Positions 1-12,179 of a DNA stretch of 60,000 nt are shown in pieces (the stretch's first letter is position 1; each line of letters begins with the position of its first letter). A program made the translations under genes and the position numbers. Source of the DNA: Lineus longissimus (taxonomy: Eukaryota; Nemertea; Pilidiophora; Heteronemertea; Lineidae); contig NC_088322.1 in NCBI RefSeq assembly GCF_910592395.1, forward strand, positions 10,909,431-10,969,430, in the 5' to 3' direction. The notes under the pieces are model-generated. The model did not search any database. It was not told the DNA's origin and worked only from the letters and a program-made list of their open reading frames with translations.

Positions 1-3000
1 GTCTATTATGAAAAACAACAAATCGACACTGACCACCGCGACGGATGTGGCTGTGTTTTGTTTCCATAGTGAATGTAATTGTCACATGGTCATCGTTGAC
101 GATAGGTTTACGTGCAGCGTATCTAATATCCCCATGATTGTTTGCAGCAAAATATCTAGTCAAAACATTGCTTTTTAACCATTCTATGTGTAAAATAATG
201 AGCTTAGCTTTAATCCGACGGATTTTATAAGTTAACAATTCAAGTCCTTGACCAGAAAGACAATATTCATAAAGCCTTGTGCAGGATTGGTTGATAGTAA
301 AGTGGCTGGCAACTCGCGATCTTTTACACGATTGATATTTTCTAGAAAAGTGTAATTTCCCAGACGTTTTTCCTCTGGTGATGTCCAACAGGTTATACTG
401 ACTTGTTCTTTTCATTTCGTTTTTATAAACGAAATGTTTTTTGTACCATGATCCTTTCACGTCCCAGCTTGTTAGGCCGCGGTCTAAGAAGGATGATTTA
501 TACATGATTCTATACGTGCTGGTGTTTGAATGATAGCGATAAACACATGTATGCATATAAGGGACCGGTTGTTCTAAATGAAAAAATACCAAAAAATCAA
601 GTTGGGAAATGTAGGAATGGCCCCCTTTCCGGCGAGCCGCATATTTGACTGGCGGAGTTAATGGAACGATGGCGTATTTGCTGCGAAATGAAATTACTTT
701 TGAATCCTTGATGTAACATAACGATTTTGAAATGAGTAACATTCATGGATAATAACAATAATAAACCTTGATTCCAAGCGGCAGTTTCTATTACAACATT
801 TCTATCCGGTTTCTCCAATACAGTCAAGAGAAACACTGAAGAAACGTTGCGATAGTAAACCTTATTACTAGTCGTTTCCGTTCATACGTTCCAGTTTAAC
901 ATGATAATAACAAATAAAAAATTAAACTTCGATATTCTGCATACTCAACGGAGAAATTCTACATGTATGTTACCTTTCTTTGAAACAATTTACACGTTGT
1001 CTGTAGGAACGCCTCTGCTCGCTCCATACATGTGCCCTCCCTGTTACTCCTCTGGCACCTAATGTGATACATGCCCCCCGAGCATGTATTAAACGTGGTA
1101 CAAGTTGTCTGCAAAAAGCAAACAAACGCACAGTTAAGAAGTGACATCTCCAGCGAGCTTCCTAAATCCGGGTGACGCAATGCTCGATTCGTTATCAGCT
1201 TCTCGTAAAACACCAGGCGTATTTGCATCGTCATTTTTTATTCTCCTCAAAACTCTTAAAAGTACATTGTGCGGTTGATAATCAATTTGTAATTGGCAAA
1301 AATAATTGTTGCGCATGACGCGTGGGCTACTGGTGTTAAAAATCATTGTTTCAAAAACGTTTTGTTTTTTTTTAAAATTGACAACATTAAATTAAATGGT
1401 ATTTCCAAATACATTTAAAATCAATACCAGATTCACTGGGTTCTAAATATGCTTAACCGGCAAAGTGTCTATCCGATGGATATATGAAGGGGATTAATCA
1501 TCAACGTTCCATCCATGGGCCATACGTGGATCGATGATGGATAATGCCTATTATAGACCCAGTCATGTAGTTCCGTCCATGGAACGATGATAGGGAATCT
1601 TCATCATGGATCCATGAATGGAATATACACACGTACATTTTTATGCACAAGCGCAGCAAGCTCCGCTTTTGACTACACTCTGAACGCAATAGACCGGACT
1701 CGTCCTATCGCCCGGAAAGACAATCAGGATGACGAAATGGACTGCTTGTGAGCTTTCTCTAGACTGACTTCGGATCCCATTAACGGTTGTAGCTCATTAA
1801 TCGAAACAGGATACTGCCTACCTCCGGTCTATGGGATTTCCACATGTCAGAGCTGCTACTGATGCTTCACGTTTAACAATCCCCGCCAAGTCGCCTCTTT
1901 ACATATGAGCGCCTCTTGCGATGGTGTTGCCAAACTTCGTCGAGTATTAAGGCTGACGTGATGTCCGAAGGATCAAAGGCTTGCACCATAAATCGGTCAT
2001 TTCGTGAACCCAAAAAACAGTTCCACCTGTTGGGGCGCTCATTTGGAAAGAGGCGAAAGTACTCCTTGATGGAGAGAAGCTAGTCGGATGAAGAACATGC
2101 AGTTCGGTAAATATTGATCGTTGTGACATCCAAATGTATGTACCTCTCGTTTGAGTGACTCCTGATATTCTACAAAGCTGTGTGATAAGAAATTCCGGAT
2201 GGTGGCCTTAACCGAGGAGTGATTATCCATGCCTCTTCCCAACCCTTTACAAGCCAGTTGTGTTCGTTTAAGACCCGGGTGAATACTACCTTTTGAATAT
2301 GAATTTCAAAATCCTGCTGTATTCGGCTGGCCCAAGTAACAACGCCGGACCTAAGAACATAAGTCTTTCTTATAGAAGACTGGAGCATTATCAGCAAAAA
2401 TGCAAACAGGCCGAATAAGAAGATTATTGTATGAATGCAACTATTTCATGAAATCAAAGGCGACATTGTTTGTGTACATACCTCTGGAAAGTGTAGAAAC
2501 TCCTTCAGCACGAAGGCCGACTGGCTGAAGGGAAAGGCAAGACCCCTATAGGGGACCTTCATCTACACTCCCGGGGATTCGTGGGGACATTTATCTACAC
2601 TCCCGGGGATTCGTTTATAACGTTGGCACTTCCCAATGACCCCAGCAGATGCTGAGGACACAGCCCAGCGGAAGGACTAGATGGTCAACCAAAACACTAC
2701 ACAAGTGAGTGGCAAATAGTGATGGTGCCAAAAGCAGATCGAGAGGTCACAGCAGGAGATGCCAAGCAGCAAATGACAAGCAGCAAATGCCTGGGAGGTG
2801 TTTCACTGAGCACAGTCCGGACGATATTTGAGTTAGAGGGCAGGTCAACCCTCTTACTGTACCAGGTAAAGGGTATGTCCTATAACGCTCCTCATATGCG
2901 TTCGATCATTGGCTACAGTACACTAAACAAGTAACCATCGATATGACTAATGCTATAGACCTGCAGCTAAAATCTATAATCGATCTTTGATCAGAAAAAG

Positions 3001-3600
3001 GTAACAAGGAATATAATCTACCCATTCTACAGGGTATCTCTGCAAAAATAATAACGTATATGAAGTTGTTATCTTGCTTGATGGTGTCTTTAAAAAAAGA
3101 GAAGAAAAAGTTCTTCCAATTTTATCGCATCCATACGACAATGCATTACCGAGCCATGTATGTAGGCACATTTGTTAATAATAGAATAAAGGGTTAGCCA
3201 TATTAGCCCTGTCATCTGATGTACGCATACCCTGCATTGAATGAGTTGGTTTGAGGGGATTTTTCTCACATTCTGCCAATAAAACCCACTGCGTACCTAA
3301 AGACTCCGTTTTTAGCCTTGGTCGGACTTTAATACGTTTTCCATTTTTTTATTCTTCCCGTTGAGCATGGTTAGCATGTACAGAGCACTTAATATTTGGC
3401 ATTTTCTTTTTTAAATTTTTTAATTCTGTTGATAAGATGCATCTTACATATAACTTTCAACAGCTGATGATCCAATGTACACTGTTCGCTTTGTAACAGT
3501 GGAATATGTCAATATTCTTCTGAGTCTCATAAAAGCATTAACGAGAACATCGTCATCGACGAGAGATCACAGCGAGAGTTAACCAGGCAGCGATGCCATT
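1..3600. other. Non-coding stretch, no gene recognised
   Basis: Open frames here are short (about 60-90 codons) and show no domain, signal peptide or convincing splice context. A degenerate inverted arrangement of CCATGG-containing words lies around 1,500-1,620, and a short direct repeat at 2,561-2,614 is listed separately. I see nothing else to annotate. Confidence 0.6.
2561..2614. repeat. 22-bp direct repeat, two copies
   Basis: A 22-bp word containing CTCCCGGGGATTCG occurs at 2561-2582 and again at 2593-2614, a period of 32 bp. The copies are identical over the 22 bp. It is a small local tandem duplication with no coding context. Confidence 0.85.
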
Positions 3601-3627
3601 AGCTACGTAACCGTAGCAAAACAAATG

Positions 3628-3792
3628 ACACTCTCTGATTGGTTAGTCGCGCGACGTCACGAAAAGACCGCGTTGGTGGGATTATACTCAAAAACCGTAA
3701 AGATTCTGCCATTCTGACCAGAAGCTTACCACTCGCCACGAATCAACGGAGGTATCAAGATCGTCAAGTTTAGGACTTACAAGTCGTTTAAG
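3628..3792 (+). promoter_or_regulatory. Possible promoter with non-coding first exon
   Basis: An inverted CCAAT box (GATTGG near 3638) is followed by a CpG-containing stretch with a CRE-like core (CGACGTCACG, about 3652-3661). About 20-30 bases on is a weak TATA-like ATTATACTC. The downstream sequence ends in AAG at 3792, directly before GTAAGAAT, a strong 5' splice-donor match. Together this resembles a Pol II promoter plus a short untranslated first exon on the plus strand. No open frame fits the exon, so it would be 5' UTR. The gene it might feed is not identified. These are sequence motifs only. Confidence 0.35.
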
Positions 3793-5400
3793 GTAAGAAT
3801 CCCTTCTTAAAGTACTGTATACTATCTCTCATGTCGACTTTGCATAATTGCTTTTTTTCTTACTTTTCAACACTGATCGGCTTTTCAAATCACATGCGTG
3901 TTATGGTGAAACAAAGATACTTTGACCAAATGCCACGTTTCGAATGGATCCCCTATAATATCTTTTTTAAATGTTATTTGACTTAAATCTCAGTTGACTT
4001 TTCTTTATCCATTTTATTCTTAAAGACAATTGCACTGGTCGCCATTTTGCCTTTTTTATAAGCATGCGCTGTTTTAAATCACGTGTGTTAGTTTTTAACA
4101 CCGCACCCAGCAGACTGTGTCTGGGCCAACATGCAGATTATTTCATTGTGATGCATAGACCCCGAAAAAACTGATTTTTAAAAAAGGTAAATAATGTGTT
4201 AAACTGCGTTTTGCCTTACCTGGAACTTTGAAAATAGAAAACTTTCAACGCCCTTCATCAAATGATTTCATGAAGCTATACAATTGCCAATTTAAAAAAT
4301 GTGCGTTTGATACTTCCACTTTTGTTGGCATCAAAAAGTTACTGGTGTTCGCATGATAAATTGTATTATTTCTTTCCTAATCCACGTATCGATGTGAATA
4401 AAATTCTCATTTAGGCAACGAGACATTGCGGCCAAGTCGAAATTCTCATGTGATTCTCAGTTAAGATCGCACTCAGTTTCGTACACAGAAACATGTAATT
4501 GCATGATGCTCAACTGAGAATCTTTCAAGATTAATCTTGTGGTTCGTGGGCATGCACAGAAACTGAACATTAAGATCTTAACTAAGCGCCTTACGCTGCA
4601 TCTTATCAGAATTTTCATCCCGGGAGTCAGCTACTCTGCAAATGACGAATCAATTCAGTGATTCTTTACCAAAAAAACATTCAACTACGACTACTCTATA
4701 AATGTAGCAAAATTCCAGGTTCCGTTGGATAAAATCGACTCGTTTAAATTCTATAAAAAATGGTTTCTAAACTTCTAGTTAACGATTGGCTTCCATTCCC
4801 TGTCCAAGTCCTTTTCAAAGAGTTGTCACTGTAACCCGCACTTCGATTCACAACATTCTGATAGAATTCACAGTTGACAATGTACATTGATAAAAATACA
4901 AAACTCGGTTTCCACCAAAGAGTTAGACAATTAGAATGTCAACCGCAGACCTTGCGTGAGTTGCTGCATCATGTGGCTTTCATATACTTTTCAAAGGGAA
5001 AGAATCTGAGATGACAATAGGAGTTTGAACTTTGAGCTTGACTTATTTAAATAATGTACGTGTTGATCAAACCTTTCCTTAGACGGCATTTCCTATTTCA
5101 AAATCCCTTACCCGACAATCGATTACCACAAAAAGATTTTCAACAGTAGTTTGAGAATAGGGATTATAAGATGATTCACTATTATCTAATACTGTGTATA
5201 GACATCTGTCCTGGAATACGGACTTAAATGCCAGGTTTATTTTATTTCAAATGTTTTTCATGATGATAAATTTTATGATCATTTTCGAGTCACCAGAATC
5301 CCGAGTGCGATATATATAATGTGTTATCGCATTTAAGTGGCTGGGAGGCGCCTCTGAAAAAAGTCTGTTTAACAGATAATCGGCCTTGGTGTAACAGCTA
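3793..5400. other. Non-coding stretch with one interspersed repeat copy
   Basis: There is no supportable coding region. From about 4446 to 4625 lies a degenerate copy of the window-wide TTAACTAAG repeat family (GATTCTCAGTTAAGATC at its start, AAGATCTTAACTAAG near 4572). If the exon proposed just upstream is real, this stretch would be intron. Confidence 0.5.
4446..4625. repeat. TTAACTAAGAATCTT-family interspersed repeat
   Basis: This copy shows the family's alternating blocks: CTCAGTTAAGATC, CTCAACTGAGAATCTT and AAGATCTTAACTAAG, spaced by ACATGT-type words. Related blocks occur at about ten other places in this window, so it is a dispersed element and not local low complexity. No coding capacity is visible. 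Confidence 0.6.
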
Positions 5401-5406
5401 ACGCGA

Positions 5407-5469
5407 CTCAACCGGCTTTACATCGTCGACGCCGTATACAAGGTGTCGACGAATGAAAAGCCAGTTGAG
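5407..5469. repeat. Near-perfect hairpin (about 30-bp arms)
   Basis: The left arm reads CTCAACCGGCTTT then TCGTCGACGCC. The right arm is its near reverse complement (GGTGTCGACGA then AAGCCAGTTGAG), and the two meet around GTATAC at about 5434-5439 with almost no loop. A related left-arm sequence recurs at about 56,105-56,160, so this is likely a foldback or MITE fragment. Confidence 0.65.
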
Positions 5470-6640
5470 GGGCGTCTGTTCAGTTTGCCAATTTTACCTG
5501 TATAAAGCCCATGTGAAACAGACGTCCATCGACCGACTTAAACCCGTCAACACCGTATATGTTTCAGAGGCGATGTGTAAAACCCGTGTCAATGTTGTAC
5601 CCGCTTTCCCAATACCTTATGGCCAGCCTTATACCTATTGTCTATCCATATACGTTAAATTGCTACAAAATTAGCTGAAAACTTTAGCCATTATTTTTTA
5701 GATCAGTTCATACGTTTGCAAGTGTGCGTGTTGTCTGTGATATAAAACAAGATCGATGATTTCTATTCAAAATGTATGACTAAAAGACAAATTACACTTC
5801 GTAAAGTGCTGAAAACTAGCTTTTGCATAATTTGAGTTAATGTGTTGTTATATAAGGCATGTTAGGGGAATATTGATACCTGAAAATGGTATGAATAAAA
5901 TAGGGCTTGGGTCTCTGCTTGACGATACATTACAAAAGTTGATTGCTGGCTCAGCAGGAGATGTTGCTTGAAACTTCTTCTAAAACAAACGAGAGGAAAA
6001 CTTCCTCATTTTGGCTGGCTGACGTAGCAAATACTAAAAAAAATATACACACCATTAGCTTGGTGATCACCTCATTTATGACTCGTCGACGCAGTGAAAA
6101 TGATAGCTATGTGATCTGGCCAAGATATGTACAAGAACCCCTCGATTAGAAATAGATATCAACGATATGTCGCCTAAGGATTTTGATGACCGTTTAAAAT
6201 TCCAAAGTTGCAATTGGCGTTTTTCGGTGGGCTTTTTTTAACTGTCTCATCTCGTGACGATCGAGATGGTAACTTTTTATTGTATGGATATTCTTTCATT
6301 ATCGGCGTGACCATAAAATGGCGAACCGTTCTATTGAAAATATCAACGAAAACGAATGCCATCAGAAATTGCGTCCTTCCTATGTTAAATCTCCGATGAG
6401 ATTAGGGTGCGGATCAATTATTTTGCCGTACTTACAGAATTGAATTTTTACATGAAATTGAAGTCTCTCCACGGAGACCAACTGATGTTATTTGTTGCCA
6501 ATGCAATTAGAATTAACGAGAGACGGTAATGATTTGCTTGGGTCATCAGCTCCCAAGGTGGCTAGAGGTATAGCGACCTCTTCATGGTGTAATAACGGCG
6601 ATTCCATTGTTTCTGCAGAGGTTGTTTTCGATCACATACG
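5470..6640. other. No gene recognised
   Basis: Several plus-strand frames of 60-75 codons lie here, without domains or splice signals that convince me. A second GTCAACACCGTATAT word near 5549 resembles the centre of the upstream hairpin, suggesting that the repeat extends to about 5580. Confidence 0.5.
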
Positions 6641-6644
6641 TGTA

Positions 6645-6690
6645 CCCAGGTCAAAAATCCCGATACGATTCTTGGATTCTTAGTTAGGTT
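6645..6690 (-). repeat. TTAACTAAGAATCTT-family repeat end (GACCTGGG terminus)
   Basis: Read on the minus strand it runs from CTAACTAAGAATCC through ATCGTATCGGG to TTTTTGACCTGGG. The same end recurs at about 15,183, 21,400, 45,860 and 46,740, which marks one terminus of the dispersed family. Confidence 0.6.
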
Positions 6691-7014
6691 ACAACTCCGG
6701 AATGACTTGAACAAGTGTTTACCAGAATACGTATTCTTCTATTGTCTATAAGCGTTTGTAGAACGACCCGCGCATTAAAGATTGGGTACTTAATTGGCAC
6801 TTTTCTCTCACAACTGGCGCTGGTTGATCACCTCAATATCAGTAGGGGGCAGTATTTCGGTCAAGCAGCCCAGCACAACCTACTTACCGTAGGCCAAGGG
6901 TTGCGATTATCGGAAATCGCGGAGGCTAAATGGTACTTTGTGGAATGGTAAGCAGCGGTCAGCCCAGCCATCTCCCGACGCTAATTATCGGTGGCCCTTC
7001 CGGAGTTCATATTA

Positions 7015-7203
7015 ATGTACTGGCTCATTCTAATCTTAATATGGGTTGTGTTTCGAATTACCTTAAGCCAACCCATGTCACGCGGATATGTACCTCTATT
7101 AATAGATATCCCGGAAACGCCGCCATATTGCAAAATAGTGGTGGCACGGCCCCATGCATGTGCCGACGGTCTACACGTTTGCAACGAACCCTCCGCCGTT
7201 GCG
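7015..7203 (+). CDS. Candidate first coding exon of a secreted protein (unrecognised)
   Basis: An ATG at 7015 opens a 63-codon frame whose first 20 residues resemble a signal peptide: a hydrophobic Leu/Ile/Val/Trp core from about residue 3 to 13, then a polar SQP-type region. The remainder carries three cysteines, at about residues 44, 52 and 58. The frame runs to GCG at 7203, immediately followed by GTGAGT, a near-ideal splice donor, in phase 0. An in-frame stop follows three codons into the would-be intron. I cannot find a convincing second exon: a short phase-0 block after TTTTGACAG near 8905 is too weak. The family is not recognised. A chance open frame remains quite possible. Confidence 0.27.
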
Positions 7204-9440
7204 GTGAGTTAGGAGCACGAGCTTTTTCTTTGGTAGTGGCTCCTCCTTCAACCCACATCTGACAGAGGAGAGATATTGTTTAGCTTATGAACTTAATGGC
7301 CTACGCCGTCCGTTAAAAATGTGAAATTTGTGGTTGAATTTGAATATTTCCCATTGCGTAAATGTATAAATATAATTTTCAGCATTGCTGTTGTATGTAA
7401 AGACAGATATACAAATATCATAAATACCAAGTTTCATCAAATTCTTATGCACAATAACTGCTTACGGCATTGTGTAGTGCATTTCTATTTTCCTAGCCCA
7501 CCACTAATTACGAACGGCGTACCACTTTAAGCCTGTTTCATTATGATTCATATCACTCTGCATATTTTCAAACTTTATTATGAAGTCATTATCACAGCGA
7601 AAAGCAGCTCAACATGTTCAAGGTAACGATAAATGATTATATGGAGTCATTTTCCTGTCACCATAGTGAGTCAGAATAGCAGGCTGTGCAATGAAAAAGG
7701 GCACTGTACGCAATAACTATCAAATACACCAATCTCAAAATATTTGCAAGGACAAGTCATTGCATGCGCTGTCGATGAACAATCAAATTCATGCCTGATA
7801 GACGGCTTAAAAAGAGTAAAAAACGACAACACCGGTATCAAGAAGAAAATAAGCAAGACACCATTGTAACATGTGGGTACCATGCCCAGGACCACATACG
7901 ATTTTTATGAGATTCTTCGTTAAGAACTTTTTTAGTTTCGTATACAACTACATCTTCGTACAACCTTTACAAAGTCCTTTCCCGGGACTGGCCGGTTAGG
8001 CAAGTTGGAATGCCCGCCTGATTCTCCGCAATCTGAGGAAAAGATCGCCAGGGTGAATACAAAACACCGAGAGTAACTTGAGCACTTTCTGGTCACCTCG
8101 CGATCACCTGGTAAGAATCCCCAAGACAAATCGTGGCAGTCGCGGCCTGAAACCTGTCAAGTATGCCATCTTCGATTATTTCATAGAACATATAATCTGC
8201 CACTGTTGTTTCCCGAATACGGTCCAGTCCCTAATCTACAATAATTGAAGCGGCCTCTGCGCCACCTTAAACCCACATGAGAACTGGAACACGCCACTAA
8301 TAGACGTTAAGCCATTTTCCTTTACACTTCTCCATGGCTGTAATTGAGTGATAATATTTGATGTGAACCTTATACTTGCTGAACAACAGGAATCTTTGGC
8401 TCAGAACGCAGATATTTAGACGGATGAAATATAATCTTATTACGGGGATACGTAGACCAGAACTATAGAAAATGTTGTCTTGAGCATGGGATAGAGTGTC
8501 ACCGCGACAGATACGCCAGCTTTCAATCGATCGCTGAGATACTGGTATTGAATCTATTGGGTACCTTTAGCGAAGTTAAAATGGGTCAACAGTGAAATGA
8601 AGACTTACGTAAAAATAGCCACATTCATGAAATAACACAACAGAATCAAACACTTGCATTTGAAACTTTCCATTGTTATCATTTTTGTTATTAGATGCTT
8701 TGCTTCATGCCGGAAACAGGAAACGGCGAATCCCCGTGCAAGTCAACTATCCTGTGCGAACAATATCACAGTGATTCGCGTGGATAGCATCTTTCATCTG
8801 TGCAAGCCATTTTACTCCCATCTATAATCGTACTGACCAGCGGTCACGCCACAGCACAGTCAATATCAGGCTCTAATTGGCCATTATTGGAAACCTTTTG
8901 ACAGCAACAACGCGGGGGCTACGGTGTTCATTGTACCGCCGCCTAGGCAGGTAACGCATCGCGTGCTTTCGTCTTCTTTACCGTCAACAAAATGGTATGA
9001 TTGTCAATTTCGGCACAATATTCCAGGAAGTCAAGAAATGATATTTCATGTTTCTAGTAACCGTATTGTCGATAAAGTGCATCAGGTCTATTCTCGGCAG
9101 GGGGCCGTTTTTCCTTGCCTTTTCTTTTGTTAAACGTTCACCACAGTTTCTTTCAAAATGCAATGCATTCCAGGGAAATGAGGTAAACTCAATATTGTTG
9201 CACCATCACTTGTGAAAAAAGACTTATCGAGATTGTACTATTTCAAACGTTTCCCTGAGGTAGACCAATCATTATTAGCTTCGTTGAAACGTCATCAACA
9301 ATTAATGCATAAAAACTCAACACCGGATGCACCAATTGTGACGTCATCAGGTCGTCAAATCATAATTGTTAACTGAAACGTAAATTGCAAAACCTACCTT
9401 TTGTCTTTAGTCGATACAGTGCAACTTATACATGTTACAC
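7204..9440. other. No gene recognised
   Basis: Apart from a 28-bp word at 7999-8026 that recurs at 37,699-37,726 (one mismatch), I see no repeats or coding regions here that I can support. Confidence 0.5.
7999..8026. repeat. 28-bp dispersed word, copy 1
   Basis: The sequence beginning GGCAAGTTGGAATGC and ending CTGATTCTC matches 37699-37726 at 27 of 28 positions in the same orientation. The flanks do not align obviously, so it is either a conserved piece of an old dispersed repeat or a shared functional word. Confidence 0.7.
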
Positions 9441-9442
9441 TG

Positions 9443-9550
9443 TATATTGTGTACCATATGTGAGAACTCTACAACATTGAATTACTGGAAAATGTTATAT
9501 TGTGTATCATATGTGAGAACTCTACAACATTGAATTACTGGAAAATGGTG
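9443..9550. repeat. 54-bp tandem duplication
   Basis: The unit at 9443-9496 is repeated at 9497-9550 with one clear internal difference (GTAC versus GTAT) and a difference at the junction. Such high identity suggests a recent duplication. There is no coding capacity. Confidence 0.9.
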
Positions 9551-11870
9551 GAAGAAAAGCAGTTCCTGTATAATTAACGGTATTGTCAATTACTGTTAAG
9601 TTCAGACGAATTGCTAATTAACTCAAGTTCAAAGCAACGATTTCGTGTTCGCTTCCGTGCAATTTCAGTTATTTCGTCGTACCTTACGGGAATGTGTTAA
9701 AGATTATGCTTGTCACGAAGAAGTCTCATCACCTATACAGGGTACAGCACATTACATGGCAATCGGCAGTGTATTCGTGTAACTTAATTGATGACGTTTA
9801 CAGGCAGAGAATAGGCGATTATCGCTTATATGGAAAAAGAGAATAAGTGTCAGTATCTCATTAGATTTCATCAGAAAAAATGATTGTATAGCTCACAAAG
9901 TCATAACAACTTTTTTAAAGCCACATAATCGGGATAAAGGATATCATAATTGAGTATAGAACATCAGATAAGGCGATGTGACTAATCGGTTTCTTGTTTC
10001 TTATTGAGTAATTAATAATATTTGGATAATTTTGTCTCCAAATAAAAAATGTACGTGTGGTCGAGCGACTTCAAAGATCGAAGGTGACAGTCGGCATGAC
10101 TGCATCGGCTCCTCGATCGTCGACCATGCCCTATAAGCAGGTAGCGAATTAATATTTCGATACGATAAAACACATCGACTTTAAAATCAACATTTTTATC
10201 ACGTAGTCATCATTTTCATTCCGTGCACCATGTCCAGCCCTAAGATGCCAACCAAGTGATGCGAAACAGTCTATCAGTTCAGATGAATTCGTGTTTCACC
10301 CATACAGGGCATCATTATTATTCATTACGTGCTGCGCACTGATTGTACCATTCTTTTTGGACAAAATAAAAGTTCGCAGAAATGTACCTGCAAAAAATTA
10401 TGATCACTGACACAACAATCGCCCTTTCGCAAATAAATGGCGATACTTCTTTTCGCGATTTTGCGACACTGAGGATACGAGCCGATTGGACCATGACGTT
10501 AGCTGTAATAATTCGGAACAGCGAGATGACGGGAGCCCAGTGGTGCGCAGTATTAGCTTCCCACTGAGCTGCCCGAGTAAATATTTCATCTCCCCTTTGT
10601 ATAATTCCTCAGCAGCATTCAGATTTGTAATGTTTTGACGAATGTTGATCTATTTTGCAGGATAATTGAAATGTCCGAGCGGCAGTAGCCTGAAGTTTCA
10701 TTATTGATGAAGGAGGAGAAAATATAGCAAGGCATTATCAAACAATATAAGAAGTGTTGTGCCACCAACGGCGCCGGTTATTTCACATCATAATAGTAAT
10801 GAGATGTCTTTTTTCTCCTGGCTGGGACGTCCGCAAAATATATATTTCTTGGTTGATGCCGGACGGTGAATTGAATATACTGGCAAAATGATGCAAACGT
10901 TGGAGGGAGTACCTGTCATGATTACTATTTTATGTGAAGGTACAGCTTCAATACGGTTGTTTCGAAAATAAGTGTGTTGCAACCTACACCTGCAGGGTTT
11001 CTATTTTTTCGTCAATGGTCACCCGAAGTTGTGCAGCTAACAACATGAACAATGCGTTAACACTTGATTTCTGCAAATGGATTTAATAGCTTTATCTAGA
11101 CTAGATGGATGGGGGGAATACAAAACTATTCTCACGCTTCGTGTTTTTACTTTATATCAGCGACGTTGTGGAAGGGCACTTCCGTGATCGAAAAACCAAA
11201 TAGGAATAATGTAACAGACCACTGGGTTTCTTGGTAAAGATCTACAATTCAGTTTCGTGTATGGCAATGTAAATTCGTTACAAGATTCTGGGACGATTTT
11301 TAGATTTTGTCTTGATTCTACACCTGAATTTTCAGATATCATACATTTTATTTACCCTTAATCAGCACACACTTCTAGAGTCACTTTTCATTTTCGCTAA
11401 CAGCAACCTATTACCATGATGCTAAATTATTTCCAAAGTCGATTACCATATCGTTTGTATCACCGCTGCAAAGTTACGAATACGTCTGATATGTAAACAA
11501 ACCGAATTCTATTCACCAAGGCAAAAGTCGAACTGCCGTACTGTCTGTATTTTGTGGCCACCGATGTTAGTATTCAGTTACTTCCGCTCCCTAGGGTATG
11601 CCGGGACAGATAAGAGTTTGAGGAAACGGGCCCGTGAATTCTTCATAAGGTTTTAGGTAGTGTTACAAATGACAGCGGCTTATAATGGACTTGAACTTGA
11701 GTGGTGGGTTCTAAAATATATTAATATGAGGGTTATTTGATTCGATATGGTAGTGAAAGTGGAGAAATGATGAAATTGTCTCCCGAACAACTGAATCAAA
11801 GCCACTTTTCATACGGACAGCACTCTTGATTCAACCACCTACATGTACTTAGCATAAGCCTTCTCATCGT
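9551..11870. other. No gene recognised
   Basis: A/T-rich sequence with only short open frames of about 60 codons. I see no domain, RNA gene or clear repeat. Confidence 0.5.
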
Positions 11871-11874
11871 GTGC

Positions 11875-12170
11875 ATAAGTGCGTCGGGGTTGTGTGTTCG
11901 GCTCCGAGATTAAGGTTTGAATCCTTGACAGCAATTGGATTCTATCTCAGTTGAGGTCTTTAACATGAACATGCAGATTCATGTAAGATTAAACAATATC
12001 CTAACCAGGAATCGCAGTTAGGATAATAACTAAGTTAACTTAGTTAAGATGTTAACTACGAATCGTACAAGAATCTTGTAACAAATGTTCATGCACATCT
12101 ACAGGAAACGATCTTAACTAAAAATCATACATTTGTATAAGAATCATATCTGGATTTTCCACCCGAGAAG
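11875..12170 (+). mobile_element. tRNA-like head joined to TTAACTAAGAATCTT-family repeat
   Basis: A Pol III B-box-like word (GGTTTGAATCC, 11914-11924) follows a tRNA-like stretch. About 30 bases on begins a long copy of the A/T-rich family: ATCTCAGTTGAGG, AACTAAGTTAACTTAGTTAAGA, AATCGTACAAGAATCTTG, GATCTTAACTAA. It ends near ATCTGGATTTTCCACCCG. The same adjacency of a tRNA-like B box and this repeat occurs near 21,084 and 31,042. This suggests a composite SINE-like element. No TSD could be fixed by eye. Confidence 0.45.
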
Positions 12171-12179
12171 GCGTTATTC

